A stretch of 55,153 bases of DNA from an uncultured Collinsella sp. (GTDB lineage: Bacteria > Actinomycetota > Coriobacteriia > Coriobacteriales > Coriobacteriaceae). The stretch is taken from contig CAAENA010000071.1 in assembly GCA_900757205.1 (NCBI GenBank), forward strand, positions 1-55,153. The letters run 5' to 3'. The notes beneath the pieces are model-generated. The model had not been told where the DNA came from, ran no database searches, and saw only the letters and a list, made by a program, of their open reading frames with translations. Below, one piece after another: positions 7,529-17,276 of this stretch; position 1 is the first letter of the stretch, and each line of letters starts with the position of its first letter. A program made the translations under genes and the position numbers.

Positions 7529-8077
7529 ATGGCAAGTGACTATGGCGACGAGGCGGGAGAGAAGCTCTTCGACTGGATGCTCAGGATGGGCCAAGACGCA
7601 AGCCAGGACGCTATCCGGGCGAGCGCCGAGAGGCTCAAAAGCGCCATCAGAAACCTTAGAGGCCAGATCGATGAGCCCCTAGCAGAAGCGGAGCGCGAGG
7701 GCGTGCGTGAATACGCGCGGCTGAACCTCTCCGAATTCGAGGAGCTGCCCGACTACGCGAGCCTGCGCGAGATCATCGAAACCCGGCTCGACACTGCCGC
7801 GATCGAGCACGACATCGCGAGCATCGATGGGCACGACCACCTCATCTTCAGGGTGGAAGATGCCCCCGAGGTGGACGAGGCCTTCAAGGAGCTCGAATGC
7901 GATGCCGACGCGGCATGCGAGCGCGCCGTGAAGGAACGCGGGCGCGACCTGAACGCGGAGCGCGACGCAGAGCCCCTTGAGCAGAAGGCAGCTGCGGCCC
8001 GCGAGGCCAGCCAGGCGCATCAGGCAGCGGGCAAGGCCGAGCACGAGATGGAGCGCATCGAGGTGAAGGCCCGATGA
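7529..8077 (+). CDS. Acidic helical protein upstream of coupling protein
   Basis: A 182-residue, strongly acidic, Ala/Glu-rich protein. The region 115-182 is likely coiled coil. Its stop overlaps the coupling-protein start (ATGA), so translation is coupled. In Gram-positive ICEs and pCF10-like plasmids this slot is held by PcfB/DUF3801 proteins, which help the relaxosome dock on the coupling protein. The opening residues (GEKLFDWMLRMGQDASQDAIRAS) are compatible with that family but the match is not certain. Confidence 0.65.
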   Translation: MASDYGDEAGEKLFDWMLRMGQDASQDAIRASAERLKSAIRNLRGQIDEPLAEAEREGVREYARLNLSEFEELPDYASLREIIETRLDTAAIEHDIASIDGHDHLIFRVEDAPEVDEAFKELECDADAACERAVKERGRDLNAERDAEPLEQKAAAAREASQAHQAAGKAEHEMERIEVKAR

Positions 8078-9900
8078 GGCGAGAGCTTCTCGCCATCGGG
8101 CTCATATCCCTCGCACTGTTCGTTCTTGGCAACATCTGCACGGGGCTCGTCATGGAGGCGGGAAATACTCAGTTGGATCTTACCCACGCCTTCATCGGTC
8201 GGTTATCGCAAGCTCGGGTGCTCTATTTTGAACCCCTCCCCTTGAGCGTCGGTGCGGCGTGCGCGTGCGCCGTATGGCTCGTATGGGTGCGATGGTGGGA
8301 ACGGCGCGGAAGCTACCGCAAGGGCGAGGAGCATGGTAGCGCCCGCTGGGCCACGGCCAGCGAGATGGTGGCCTTCTCCGATAAGGGGAACCCCGACAAC
8401 AACATCATCCTCACGGCATCCGCGCGCAAGCGCCTGGAGGACACCGCTCACGACCAGAGGACGGAGACGAACAACAACGTCCTCGTCGTCGGAGGGCCCG
8501 GCACCGGAAAGACGCGCTACTACGTGAAACCCAACCTCATGCAGGCCAACGCGAGCTTCTTCATAACGGATCCCAAAGGAACGCTGATCCACGATATGGG
8601 ATGGGTCCTCGAATGGCTGGGATACGAGATCAAGACGTTCGACACTGTGGACTTCTCGCGCTCCATGCACTTCAACCCCATCGCCTATATCAAGGACGAG
8701 GCGGGACTCCTGCGCTTCGTTGAATGCCTCATCAGGAACACCACAGCAGAGGGCAAGAGCGCGACAGACCCTTTCTGGGTGAACGCCGAGAAGCTCCTCT
8801 ATACGGCCCTTGTGACATACCTCCTCGACCATTGTCCCGAGGAGGACAGGAACATACCTGGCCTTCTCTCCCTTCTCGCATTGGCGGATGCCCGTGAGGA
8901 TGACGAAGGTTACCTGAGTCCGCTCGACATGCTTTTTAAAGAGCTCGAAACAGGGCGTCGCCTCATGAAGGTGTCCGAAGGTAGCACATTCGATCCGAGC
9001 TCCCGGGCATTCACCACGGATGCGGGCGATTGGGCGTGGGTCAAGGTGGCGGAGCCCGTGCGACCCGAGGACGACTTCGCCTTATCGAGCTACAAACAGT
9101 TCAAGGTGGCTGCGGGCAAGACCCTCAAATCCATCATGATCTCGTGCAACGTTCGCATGAAGCCCTTCGACATCGCCGAGATGCGCGAGCTTCTCCGCTT
9201 TGACGAGATGGCCCTCGACCACATGGGTGACGCGAATGCGAAGGTCGCCGTGTTCGCGTCGATGTCGGACACAGACTCCACCTTCGACTTCGTGTTCGCG
9301 CTCCTCATGCAACAAGCGCTCGACACCCTCTGCGAGTGCGCGCTCAAGCGCTTCGCGGGGCGGCTTCCGAGATGCGTGCACTTTGTTTTCGACGAGTTCG
9401 CGAACATCGGCACCATCCCCGACTTCGAGCGGATGATCACGGTCACCCGGAGCCGCAACATCGCCGTGTCCATGATCTGCCAATCCCTCTCGCAGCTCGA
9501 CGAGAACTACGGCGAGAACAACGCGGCGACGATCGTGAACGCCTGCGACACGATGCTCTACCTGGGCGGCAAGTCGGCGGATACCAACCAGAAGATCGCG
9601 GAGATGATCGGCAAGCAGACGGTCGCGAACGTCTCCGTGAACGACTCTCGCGGGAACAACCCCACCTACACGCACAACTACGGCCTCATAGAGCGAGACC
9701 TCATGCAGGGCTCCGAGATCTCACGCATGCCCAAGGACGAGGCGCTCGTGCTCATAAACGGGGCGCAAGCGTTCAAGGACAAGAAGTACGTGCTTTCGTC
9801 GCACCCCCGCGCATCACTGCTGGCAAGGGCTGAGAAATCCGGGCCCTTCGACTTCAGGCGGTACCGCGCCCGACGGGAAGGAGAGCTGATGGAGACCTGA
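8074..9900 (+). CDS. VirD4/TraG-type coupling protein
   Basis: A 608-residue type IV coupling ATPase that brings the relaxase-DNA complex to the secretion channel. Two N-terminal membrane segments are visible (residues 5-27 and about 57-73). Walker A is GGPGTGKT at 140-147. Walker B is HFVFDEFANIG near 430, followed by the TraG signature ITVTRSRNIAVSMICQSLSQL. The domain order and length fit the FATA-type TraG/PcfC family. The start overlaps the preceding gene by 4 bp. A 190-bp structured spacer separates it from the next gene. Confidence 0.95.
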   Translation: MRRELLAIGLISLALFVLGNICTGLVMEAGNTQLDLTHAFIGRLSQARVLYFEPLPLSVGAACACAVWLVWVRWWERRGSYRKGEEHGSARWATASEMVAFSDKGNPDNNIILTASARKRLEDTAHDQRTETNNNVLVVGGPGTGKTRYYVKPNLMQANASFFITDPKGTLIHDMGWVLEWLGYEIKTFDTVDFSRSMHFNPIAYIKDEAGLLRFVECLIRNTTAEGKSATDPFWVNAEKLLYTALVTYLLDHCPEEDRNIPGLLSLLALADAREDDEGYLSPLDMLFKELETGRRLMKVSEGSTFDPSSRAFTTDAGDWAWVKVAEPVRPEDDFALSSYKQFKVAAGKTLKSIMISCNVRMKPFDIAEMRELLRFDEMALDHMGDANAKVAVFASMSDTDSTFDFVFALLMQQALDTLCECALKRFAGRLPRCVHFVFDEFANIGTIPDFERMITVTRSRNIAVSMICQSLSQLDENYGENNAATIVNACDTMLYLGGKSADTNQKIAEMIGKQTVANVSVNDSRGNNPTYTHNYGLIERDLMQGSEISRMPKDEALVLINGAQAFKDKKYVLSSHPRASLLARAEKSGPFDFRRYRARREGELMET

Positions 9901-9906
9901 AACGTG

Positions 9907-9978
9907 CGGCTGCGGCAAGGATCGGCGGATCCCCAAGACGCCTGGGTGATTCCACGCACCCGGACGCTGCCGCAGCCG
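9907..9978 (+). other. Long stem-loop between coupling-protein and Maff2-like genes
   Basis: CGGCTGCGGCA (9907-9917) and TGCCGCAGCCG (9968-9978) form a perfect 11-bp stem. The 50-base interior contains further short repeats (GGGTG/CACCC). The spacer has no T-run, so it looks like an RNA processing or stability element inside the transfer operon, not a simple terminator. Confidence 0.5.
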
Positions 9979-10090
9979 AAAGACGCAAAGGAGCGCGCAA
10001 GCGCCCCTGCGAACCCAATTCTATCATCGGCGCGCAACCGACCCATTCCACATTCAGGGCGGCAGCGCGAAAGACGGCAAAGGAGGGCAA

Positions 10091-10306
10091 ATGCTCGCAA
10101 ACATCATCAGCCTTGTCTCTGGCTGCGTCACCTTCCTCGGCGGCTTTCTGGTCGTCTGGGGCGCGGTGTCGCTCGGACTCGCCATCAGGGAGCAGCAGGG
10201 AGGCTCACAGATTGCCTCCGCCATATCCACTATAGCTGGCGGCGCGATCATCATCGCCGCAGCAGTCTACTTCGGGATGCTCGACACGTCCTGGCTCCCT
10301 GCCTAG
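10091..10306 (+). CDS. Maff2-like small membrane protein (VirB2-like)
   Basis: A 71-residue protein with two membrane helices (residues about 3-30 and 43-65) separated by a short polar loop (REQQGGSQ). Size, topology and position just before the PrgI and VirB4 genes match the Maff2 family and VirB2-like pilin subunits of Gram-positive type IV secretion systems. AAGGAGG lies four bases before the ATG. It may form part of the conjugation channel in the membrane. Confidence 0.75.
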   Translation: MLANIISLVSGCVTFLGGFLVVWGAVSLGLAIREQQGGSQIASAISTIAGGAIIIAAAVYFGMLDTSWLPA

Positions 10307-10320
10307 TGAGGCGGTGAGCC

Positions 10321-10779
10321 ATGTCGCTACAGATCCCCATTCAGAAGGACATCGGCGAATACGAGGAGAAGATCGTCGGGAAGCTCTCCTTTCGCACGCT
10401 CGTCTGCGTGGCGGGAGGCTTCGGATCGGCGATCCTCGTGGCAGCGATATGCCATTTCTGGATCGGCATTGAGGTCGCCGACGCCGCTTTCCCCGTCATG
10501 TGCGCATCGATCCCGTTCTGGCTCGCCGGTTTCTGGCGTCCCTTCGGGATGCGCGCGGAGAAGTTCGCACCCCTTCTGTTTTCACACCACATGAAAGACC
10601 AAAGGCTCCTCTACGAAAGCCTGGCACCGAAGCATCTGACGCTCATCGAGCGCGGAGCGCCAAGCCGCAGGGCGAAGAGGATGTCCAGACGCAAAGGAGC
10701 GGAGGCCAATGAGCCAACCAGAGAATACGAAGAAGTCAAGGAAAGAGATGCAAGGGGACAAGAAGAGGCTAAAGGATGA
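10321..10779 (+). CDS. PrgI-family (VirB3-like) membrane protein
   Basis: A 152-residue protein beginning LQIPIQKDIGEYEEKIVGKLSFRTL, the typical PrgI opening, followed by two membrane helices (residues about 27-47 and 50-72) and a basic, Arg/Lys-rich tail. PrgI proteins are VirB3-like partners of the VirB4 ATPase. Its 3' end overlaps the VirB4 gene by 71 bp, a long overlap that suggests tight coupling. Confidence 0.88.
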   Translation: MSLQIPIQKDIGEYEEKIVGKLSFRTLVCVAGGFGSAILVAAICHFWIGIEVADAAFPVMCASIPFWLAGFWRPFGMRAEKFAPLLFSHHMKDQRLLYESLAPKHLTLIERGAPSRRAKRMSRRKGAEANEPTREYEEVKERDARGQEEAKG

Positions 10780-13282
10780 GAAGAAGATCGCAAAGGCCCG
10801 AATCAGAGCTGAGCGAGAGCGGGGCGGCTCTCAATCGAGCCTCTTGCGGCAACTCACTGGCATGTCCTCAAAGTCCGATCGTTCGAAGAAGGCTCATGAG
10901 GAGAAGCTGAAACGCCAGAAGAAGGCAAGGGCATCAGCGGGCGACATAGCTTCCTTCATCGGCTACGACGCCGTCTACAAGGACGGCATCGCGCAGGTCG
11001 AGGAAGGGCTCTTCTCGCAGACGATCGAGTTCTCGGACATCTCCTACCAGTCGGCACGTCGCGAGAACCAGCAGAACATCTTCACGGTGCTCTCCTCGCT
11101 CTATAACTACTTCGGCGCGGACTCGTGCGTGCAGCTCACCATTGCGAACGTCCCCATCCCTGAAGAGGAGATCGGAAAGAAGCGCTTCTTCAAGGCGTCC
11201 GACCCCGACACGGAGAAGTACGCCAAGGAATACAACCAGATCTTGAACGACAAGATGCGAGAGGGCGTCTCCAACCTCACGCGCCATCGCTATCTCACTT
11301 ATATGGTCGGTGCAAGCGACGTATGGGAGGCCGTGCCGAAGCTCTCCCGCATCAAGGGCGACGTAATCGACACGCTCTCGCGCATCCGCTGCGAGGCGCA
11401 TGCCCTAAACGGCATCGAGCGCTTGAGCGCGATCCACTCCCAGCTTCGTCCGAAGGCAGCGTTCACGTTCACATGGGACAAGGTGAATCCCTGCTCGAAC
11501 ACGAGGACACGCGACCTGATCGCCCCCGCGCTCGTGGACTTCAAGCCCAGCGGACGCTCAGACATCTTCAGGATCGACGAAATGTACGGCTGCGTGCTCT
11601 CCATCCGCACGTTCGGATCGATGCTTGAGGACTACTACCTAGCGAACATCATCGACCTTCCCATGCCCCTGTCGGTGAACCTGCACATCCAGCCCATCGC
11701 GCAATCGGACGCCCTCGCGCTCGTGAAGCGACAGCTCGACTGGATGGACAAGGAGATAATCGACGAGCAGATGAGCGCCATGAAGAAGGGCTACGACTAT
11801 ACGATCCTGCCTCCGGAGCTGCGCTACTCCAAGGAGGAGGCGGAGGAGCTCCTCGACTTCCTTCGAAACAAGAACGAGCGCCTCTTCACCTACACCGGCC
11901 TCATCTACACCTACGCCGATACTGTTGATGCGCTTGAGCGCCAGGTCGAGCAGATCATCTCCGTCGGGCAGGGAAACTCGCTCGGCATCGAGCCGCTCTA
12001 CTACCGCCAGCGCCAGGCTCTGAACTCGGTGTTGCCGCTCGGCATGAACCACGTCGATGTCACCCGCTACCTCACTACAGGCCAGATAGCCATGCAGATG
12101 CCCTTCGCATCGTTAGAGCTCAACCAGGAGGGCGGGGGCTATTACGGGCAGTCGAAGCAGTCGGGCAACCTCGTTATCTGCAACCGCAAGAAGCTCGCAA
12201 GTCCCATGGGGTTCGTCTGCGGCAAGCCCGGTTCCGGGAAGTCCTTCTCTGTGAAACGCGAGATCACCAATACAGTGCTCGCCTATCCGGAGGACGAGAT
12301 CATCATCTTCGACCCCGCTGGCGAGTACGGAAATCTCATCGAGGCCCTCGGCGGCGTGAACGTCCGGCTCGCGCCCGATGCGGACACCGCGCTCAACCCC
12401 TTCGATTTGGCCGATGTGGAGGGGCGCGCCGACGCCGCGCAGCTCGCCTTCAAGATCGATGCCTTCCTGGCCCTTTCGAGCGCGATGATGGCGGAGTCCT
12501 CCGAAGGCCTTCCCGAGGCGGACAAGTCGATCATCACAAGATGCGTCGAGGCGGCCTACGCGAGATGCTCGCGTGGCGAGGGAATGCCGACGCTTTCCGA
12601 TTTCCACGAGATACTCGTCGAGCAGCCTGAGGCGGAGGCGCGCGACATAGCTCTTCGCTACGAGCGATACGTCACCGGTGCGCTGTCGTTCTTCAACCGA
12701 CAGTCCAACGTCGGCTTCGACAACCGCATCACCAACATAGACCTTCACGACCTCTCCACCAACATGCGCGTGTTCGGCATGCTCATCGCGTTAGAGGCCG
12801 TGCGCAACCGGATGTATGCAAACTTCGATCGGGGCGTTACCACCTGGCTCTACATCGATGAGGTCCAGTCGCTCTTCGGCCACCCCACCATCATCGATTA
12901 CTTCGCGAAGTTCTGGGCGGAAGGAAGGAAGTTTAACTTGATTTGCACCGGCATCTCCCAGAACACCTCGCACATGCTCACTCACGAGCGCGCCCGCACC
13001 ATGGTCCTGAACTCGGACTTCATGCTGCTCCACAAGCAGGCGAGCCAGGACCTCGCCGCGTGGTCGGAGATGCTCTCGCTCTCCGGTGCCGAGCGCGAGT
13101 ACATCGACGAGTCCATCAAGGCCGGAGAGGGCCTACTCGTCGCGGGAGGGGCACGCGTGCCCATCCGGGACGACTTCCCCAAGGGCGCGCTCTACGACCT
13201 CTGGAACACCAAGCCCGAGGAGATCGCGCAACTGAAGCGAGCCCATGCCTTCGAGAAGAACGCGAAGAGGAGCCAGGGCTAG
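10709..13282 (+). CDS. VirB4/TraE-type conjugation ATPase
   Basis: An 857-residue motor ATPase of the type IV secretion system. A lysine-rich N-terminal extension (about 75 residues) precedes the TrbE/VirB4 N-terminal domain. The P-loop GKPGSGKS lies near residues 504-511, and Walker B WLYIDEVQS near 713, followed by FAKFWAEGRKFNLICTGISQN, a signature of VirB4 proteins in Firmicutes and Actinobacteria. GGAGGCCA precedes the ATG, inside the prgI gene. The next gene starts on the base after its stop. Confidence 0.95.
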   Translation: MSQPENTKKSRKEMQGDKKRLKDEKKIAKARIRAERERGGSQSSLLRQLTGMSSKSDRSKKAHEEKLKRQKKARASAGDIASFIGYDAVYKDGIAQVEEGLFSQTIEFSDISYQSARRENQQNIFTVLSSLYNYFGADSCVQLTIANVPIPEEEIGKKRFFKASDPDTEKYAKEYNQILNDKMREGVSNLTRHRYLTYMVGASDVWEAVPKLSRIKGDVIDTLSRIRCEAHALNGIERLSAIHSQLRPKAAFTFTWDKVNPCSNTRTRDLIAPALVDFKPSGRSDIFRIDEMYGCVLSIRTFGSMLEDYYLANIIDLPMPLSVNLHIQPIAQSDALALVKRQLDWMDKEIIDEQMSAMKKGYDYTILPPELRYSKEEAEELLDFLRNKNERLFTYTGLIYTYADTVDALERQVEQIISVGQGNSLGIEPLYYRQRQALNSVLPLGMNHVDVTRYLTTGQIAMQMPFASLELNQEGGGYYGQSKQSGNLVICNRKKLASPMGFVCGKPGSGKSFSVKREITNTVLAYPEDEIIIFDPAGEYGNLIEALGGVNVRLAPDADTALNPFDLADVEGRADAAQLAFKIDAFLALSSAMMAESSEGLPEADKSIITRCVEAAYARCSRGEGMPTLSDFHEILVEQPEAEARDIALRYERYVTGALSFFNRQSNVGFDNRITNIDLHDLSTNMRVFGMLIALEAVRNRMYANFDRGVTTWLYIDEVQSLFGHPTIIDYFAKFWAEGRKFNLICTGISQNTSHMLTHERARTMVLNSDFMLLHKQASQDLAAWSEMLSLSGAEREYIDESIKAGEGLLVAGGARVPIRDDFPKGALYDLWNTKPEEIAQLKRAHAFEKNAKRSQG

Positions 13283-14929
13283 ATGGACCCGAGAAGCCTC
13301 GACAACACGAGCGCCTCGATCGCGGACATCGTCACCGCCGATAAGCTCGATGCTGTGAGCGCGGGGATCGTGAAGGACGACGAGAGCCAAAGCCTCTCTG
13401 CCCTAAGCGAGAAGGAATCCGCGCTCGGCAAGAGGACAACGCACAATGCAAGCCCTTCCAAGGAACGCATGCGCAAGTCGCAAGGTGTGGGTGCGGTGAA
13501 TGCCGATTCTGATGGCGCATCGGGTGCCGGGGATGCATCTGCGGGAACCGAGAAGGCAAACGCCCCGAGCGAGCGGCTCAAGGTTCGCCAGTTCCTGGAG
13601 CGCGAGGCCATCTCCGAGCTCGACGACACTGACGAGTTCGAGGGCGCGGGTAGCGCCTATGACGCCGGGCAGGGCACCAAGCGAGCGATTGCTACCGTGC
13701 GGGACAGGAAAGCAAAAGGAGCCCACTCCGCATCGGGCGGCTACAAGGGATCGAGCGCGAACGCAAAGGCCACCAAGAGCACGAGCGCGCAGGGCGCGAA
13801 GAAGGCGAAGACAACAAGCGCCCGAGGAGTCAGCCAGGCGCAAGCGAGCCACGCCGCCCAGGCGGCGGGAACCGCCGCGAAGACGGCTGCCTCGTCGTCC
13901 GGCAACGCGGCCCTCGCTGGCACGGTCGGCGGAAGCGGGCTTGCGGCAGGCGGTGGGGTGCTCTGCGGGGTCATCGCCTTCGTGCTAGTTGCGCTCGTCA
14001 TAGGCCAGATAATCTCGGCCTTGTTCGGGTTCTGGGACGCAGAGGACAAGAAACGCTCCATGGAGGGGCTTCCCCCCTACATCACCTACGAGATGGTCGA
14101 AGAGGCCGTCCGCTGCCAGCAGGAGTACGGGCATCCCGCCGGGTGCACCATCGCGCAGATCATCTGCGAGTCGGGACAGGGAGATTCCATGAGTCAGCTC
14201 GCCACGCGCGACCACAACCTGTTCGGGATGAAATGGGCGTCGTCTTTCGCCTCGGCTCCGGAAGTCGTCGGAAAGGCGGGATGGAGCACGCAGGAGGAGT
14301 ACACACCTGGCACATTCACGACCATCACGGCGTATTTCACGGTGTTCAAGGGGGATGTGGAGTGCATTCGCTTCCGAAGCCGCGTGTTCCTGCAGGCATC
14401 CCACTACCGCAACAACTCCCTCATCAAACAGGCCATCGCAGAGCACTCCTCTGACAAGATGGCGGAGGGTCTCAAGGATGCGGGATGGGCAACGAGCTCG
14501 GCCTATGTGGACTCACTCAAGTCCGCCATGGATACCTACAACCTGCGCCGCTTCGACTCGATGACGGTCGAGGACCTTGAGAGCGGGGCGCTCTCGGCCG
14601 ACGCGATCATCGCCGCCGCCTACAGTCAGCTCGGCGTGCCCTACGTGTGGGGCGGCAACACGCCAGGCGTGGGCCTCGACTGCTCGGGACTCACACAGTA
14701 CTGCTACCGACAGGCGGGCATCGCCATCCCACGAAACTCCGAAGATCAGGCCGCATTCGGGAGAAAAGTGCCGGTGTCTGAGGCTTCGCCCGGCGACATC
14801 CTCTGGAGGCCCGGGCACGTGGCCATCTACATCGGGGACGATCGCTACATTCATGAGCCGCATTCGGGTGCGGCCTGCACGATTGCAAGCGGCGCGTCGC
14901 ACTTCGCGAGCGCCATCAAGATCAGATAG
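13283..14929 (+). CDS. Bifunctional wall hydrolase (glucosaminidase plus NlpC/P60)
   Basis: A 548-residue membrane-anchored peptidoglycan hydrolase for opening the wall during mating. After a long low-complexity cytoplasmic region (residues 1-200, Ala/Ser/Lys-rich) there is one membrane helix (about 218-245). A FlgJ/glucosaminidase-like domain follows (260-420: AQIICESGQGDSMSQLA, HNLFGMKW), then an NlpC/P60 endopeptidase (435-548) with the catalytic Cys in LDCSGLTQ near 467 and His in GHVAIYIG near 512. The two-domain plan is like CwlT of ICEBs1 and Tn916 Orf14. The start abuts the VirB4 stop. Confidence 0.92.
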   Translation: MDPRSLDNTSASIADIVTADKLDAVSAGIVKDDESQSLSALSEKESALGKRTTHNASPSKERMRKSQGVGAVNADSDGASGAGDASAGTEKANAPSERLKVRQFLEREAISELDDTDEFEGAGSAYDAGQGTKRAIATVRDRKAKGAHSASGGYKGSSANAKATKSTSAQGAKKAKTTSARGVSQAQASHAAQAAGTAAKTAASSSGNAALAGTVGGSGLAAGGGVLCGVIAFVLVALVIGQIISALFGFWDAEDKKRSMEGLPPYITYEMVEEAVRCQQEYGHPAGCTIAQIICESGQGDSMSQLATRDHNLFGMKWASSFASAPEVVGKAGWSTQEEYTPGTFTTITAYFTVFKGDVECIRFRSRVFLQASHYRNNSLIKQAIAEHSSDKMAEGLKDAGWATSSAYVDSLKSAMDTYNLRRFDSMTVEDLESGALSADAIIAAAYSQLGVPYVWGGNTPGVGLDCSGLTQYCYRQAGIAIPRNSEDQAAFGRKVPVSEASPGDILWRPGHVAIYIGDDRYIHEPHSGAACTIASGASHFASAIKIR

Positions 14930-14942
14930 GAAGGACGGAAAC

Positions 14943-15683
14943 ATGACCAGAAAGAACAAGATCATGCTCGCTGCGGCTATCGTGGCAGCAGTGCTCCTCG
15001 TGGGCTCGGGCGTAGCCAGATGCACGATCGTCCAAAACGGGACGATTGAAGGTCGAGCTGCTGTCGAATCGGCAGAGGAGGCAGCAGTTGAAAACCCTCA
15101 GTCCGAGACCGACGCTGCAAACGGCGAAGCGAACTCTGACATCGAATCGCTCATCGGAACCTCGTGGGTGGGCGTGGACGACGCAACGCGCTCGCTGTCC
15201 ATCGTCAAGGGAGCTTTCGTCGAGACCAAGGACGGCAGCACGGAGGTGACCTACTGGACACTTGACAGCGAGGAGCCGCTCTCATCCGGCATAGAGGCCA
15301 CCGTGCTCGCCTCGAAGTCGATGACCGATGCCGCGAACCCCATTCTCGTCTCCGTGAGCAGCGAGGGCGCGGACACCGTGCTTCGATCGGACGCCCTCGC
15401 CTGCGCATACAGGCAGGTACAGGTCGGGGACAGGTCGCTTCACTTCACCGGCGTCACTTCCAAGCTCGAAGAGGCTATGGGGATCGATGCCGCGAAGATC
15501 GAGGCCGCTGTTTCGACGCGTGCAGCTGCCGTGTCCCCGAGTGCGACCCGTGCCATCTGGGATGCGGAGGCGTGGATAGATTATGCCAACAACGCGGCTA
15601 CGACAACTTTCACGCTCGACGATGGGGCATCTACCATGATCTCGGTCACGCGCTCATCCGACGGCACAATCGAGGCGCTCTGA
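14943..15683 (+). CDS. Membrane-anchored transfer-operon protein
   Basis: A 246-residue protein with an N-terminal hydrophobic segment (residues 8-25) ending SGVARC. The cysteine resembles a lipobox but arginine at -1 is atypical, so either a lipoprotein or a signal anchor is possible. The exported part is acidic, then forms a beta-rich region (SLIGTSWVGVDDATRSLSIVKGAF, EVTYWTL, SDGTIEAL). The ATG follows AAGGACGG. Position between the wall hydrolase and the VirB6-like gene suggests a channel accessory, perhaps like VirB8/TcpC, but no domain was recognised. Confidence 0.7.
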   Translation: MTRKNKIMLAAAIVAAVLLVGSGVARCTIVQNGTIEGRAAVESAEEAAVENPQSETDAANGEANSDIESLIGTSWVGVDDATRSLSIVKGAFVETKDGSTEVTYWTLDSEEPLSSGIEATVLASKSMTDAANPILVSVSSEGADTVLRSDALACAYRQVQVGDRSLHFTGVTSKLEEAMGIDAAKIEAAVSTRAAAVSPSATRAIWDAEAWIDYANNAATTTFTLDDGASTMISVTRSSDGTIEAL

Positions 15684-15688
15684 TAAGG

Positions 15689-16693
15689 ATGGGCAAAGTC
15701 AAAAGCCTCGTCTCAAACAGACGATTCATAGTGGCGTTCGCTGCTACATTCGCGCTTCTCGCCACGCTGTTCATTCCCTCGCAGTTCGCTTGGGGCTCGA
15801 TTGCGGACGACATCAATGCATGGCTTTGCGGAGTGCTCCGCGACTGGTGCAACTGGATCTTTGCGGCTCAGACCGACGTGATGCGCTCGCTTGGCGCTAA
15901 CGGCGTGCTATCGGCACCGTTCGAGACCATGCTCGCAAGCGCGGGAGATGTCTCCATGTACGCCATCGCGCGCGGTGTCTGGCAGGTCGCGGTGCTGCCC
16001 ATCGGTTGCGGCGTGCTCGGGCTCGTCTTCACCTTGAAGCTCATCGAGATATCACAGCGCATGGACGGCAACCAATCCTTCCCGGGCGTGAAGGAAGTGG
16101 TGTTCCTCCTCGTGTTCTTCGCGGTATTCCTTTTCCTGATCCAGCACTCCTTCGACCTCATGGCGGCCATCTACGAGGTCATAGGCCTTGCGATAGACCG
16201 TGTGGAGGGACTTTTCGGCACTGGCGGCGCGCTGGACATGACGGCGGTATCCATCGTAACGGGCGATGACGATCTCTCAGCACTGCTCGCGCTGCTCGTC
16301 GTCGCGGTCATCAGCTGGCTCGTCGTGCTCGTCGCATACATCGTGGCGCTCGTCGTCTGCTGGGCGCGAGCGATACAGCTCTACGTCATGGCGGCTTTCT
16401 CCCCGATACCGCTGGCGTTCCTCGGATTCGACCAGACGCGCCAAATCGGGCTCGGGTACCTGAAGAGCTTCGGGGCCGTATGCATAGCAGGCCTCATCAT
16501 CCTGATCCTGCTCATCAGCTTCCCCGTGATCCTGGGCGGCATCGTCGCCGTGAACCCGGGAACCGGAACGCCCATAGACGCGATCGCCAACGGACTCACC
16601 TACGCGCTCCAGTACCTCGCCATGTGCATCCTGCTCGTGCTGTCGCTCGTGAAGAGCGGAGCCTGGGCACGAGACATCGTGAGCGGGTTCTAG
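15689..16693 (+). CDS. VirB6/TrbL-like polytopic membrane protein
   Basis: A 334-residue protein with an N-terminal hydrophobic segment (residues 10-35) and about six further membrane helices (near 95-120, 145-165, 195-225, 240-262, 265-295, 305-325). Topology and the position downstream of VirB4 and the NlpC/P60 protein match VirB6/TrbL-type channel components of Gram-positive systems. ATG 15689 is chosen because the previous gene stops six bases upstream. Upstream in-frame codons overlap that gene. Confidence 0.8.
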   Translation: MGKVKSLVSNRRFIVAFAATFALLATLFIPSQFAWGSIADDINAWLCGVLRDWCNWIFAAQTDVMRSLGANGVLSAPFETMLASAGDVSMYAIARGVWQVAVLPIGCGVLGLVFTLKLIEISQRMDGNQSFPGVKEVVFLLVFFAVFLFLIQHSFDLMAAIYEVIGLAIDRVEGLFGTGGALDMTAVSIVTGDDDLSALLALLVVAVISWLVVLVAYIVALVVCWARAIQLYVMAAFSPIPLAFLGFDQTRQIGLGYLKSFGAVCIAGLIILILLISFPVILGGIVAVNPGTGTPIDAIANGLTYALQYLAMCILLVLSLVKSGAWARDIVSGF

Positions 16694-16801
16694 GTGCATG
16701 CCAGCAAGAGAGGAGGTGGTGCCTATGGGCTGACGAGGCACCCACAGGGGCATTCCACCAATCGACCCCAAGAAGACACAAGACGCAAAGGAGAAAGCAA
16801 A

Positions 16802-17266
16802 ATGGACGACAAGAAAAACGTCTACATCACCCTGCACAAGAACTTCGTGCACGAGGGCATCGAGTACGAGGACAGGAAGACCGGCGAGACCAAGACCTTC
16901 AACTCGGTGACGCTGCCCAAGGGCACCGTGGTCAACGGACAGGATGTGAGCTACAGCCAGTTCAGCCCCCTCTTCGTGAACCCGTCCCGATTCAAGGGCG
17001 AGAACTACCGAGACATCCCCCTTCTGACCGAGAAGGAGGTATGGCTGAAGAAGAGCGTGCTTGAGCCGGACGGCAGCCCCACCCTCGACGAGGATGGCAA
17101 GCAGGTGCGCGAGGTCATCAAGGTGATGCCCGCTGCGCTCAAGGAGGGCATCGACAAGGGAAGGGCGGCCTACCTCGCATCGCTCGACGACAAGGCCAAG
17201 GAGGCCCGTGAGGCATCGGCCAACCAGACCCGCGAGGCCCGACAGGCCGAGCCCGTCTCCCGATAG
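16802..17266 (+). CDS. Element-specific soluble protein, possibly DNA-related
   Basis: A 154-residue protein with a clear ribosome site (AAAGGAGAAAGCAAA before ATG 16802). The first 100 residues look beta-rich (NVYITLHKNFVHEGIEYEDRK, TFNSVTLPKGTVVNG) and the tail is charged and helical. The open frame extends upstream to 16694 but the 110 bases there look like a leader with a GGTGCC/GGCACC hairpin. I do not recognise the family. It ends 10 bp before the adhesin gene. Confidence 0.7.
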   Translation: MDDKKNVYITLHKNFVHEGIEYEDRKTGETKTFNSVTLPKGTVVNGQDVSYSQFSPLFVNPSRFKGENYRDIPLLTEKEVWLKKSVLEPDGSPTLDEDGKQVREVIKVMPAALKEGIDKGRAAYLASLDDKAKEAREASANQTREARQAEPVSR

Positions 17267-17276
17267 GCGGTGCGAC

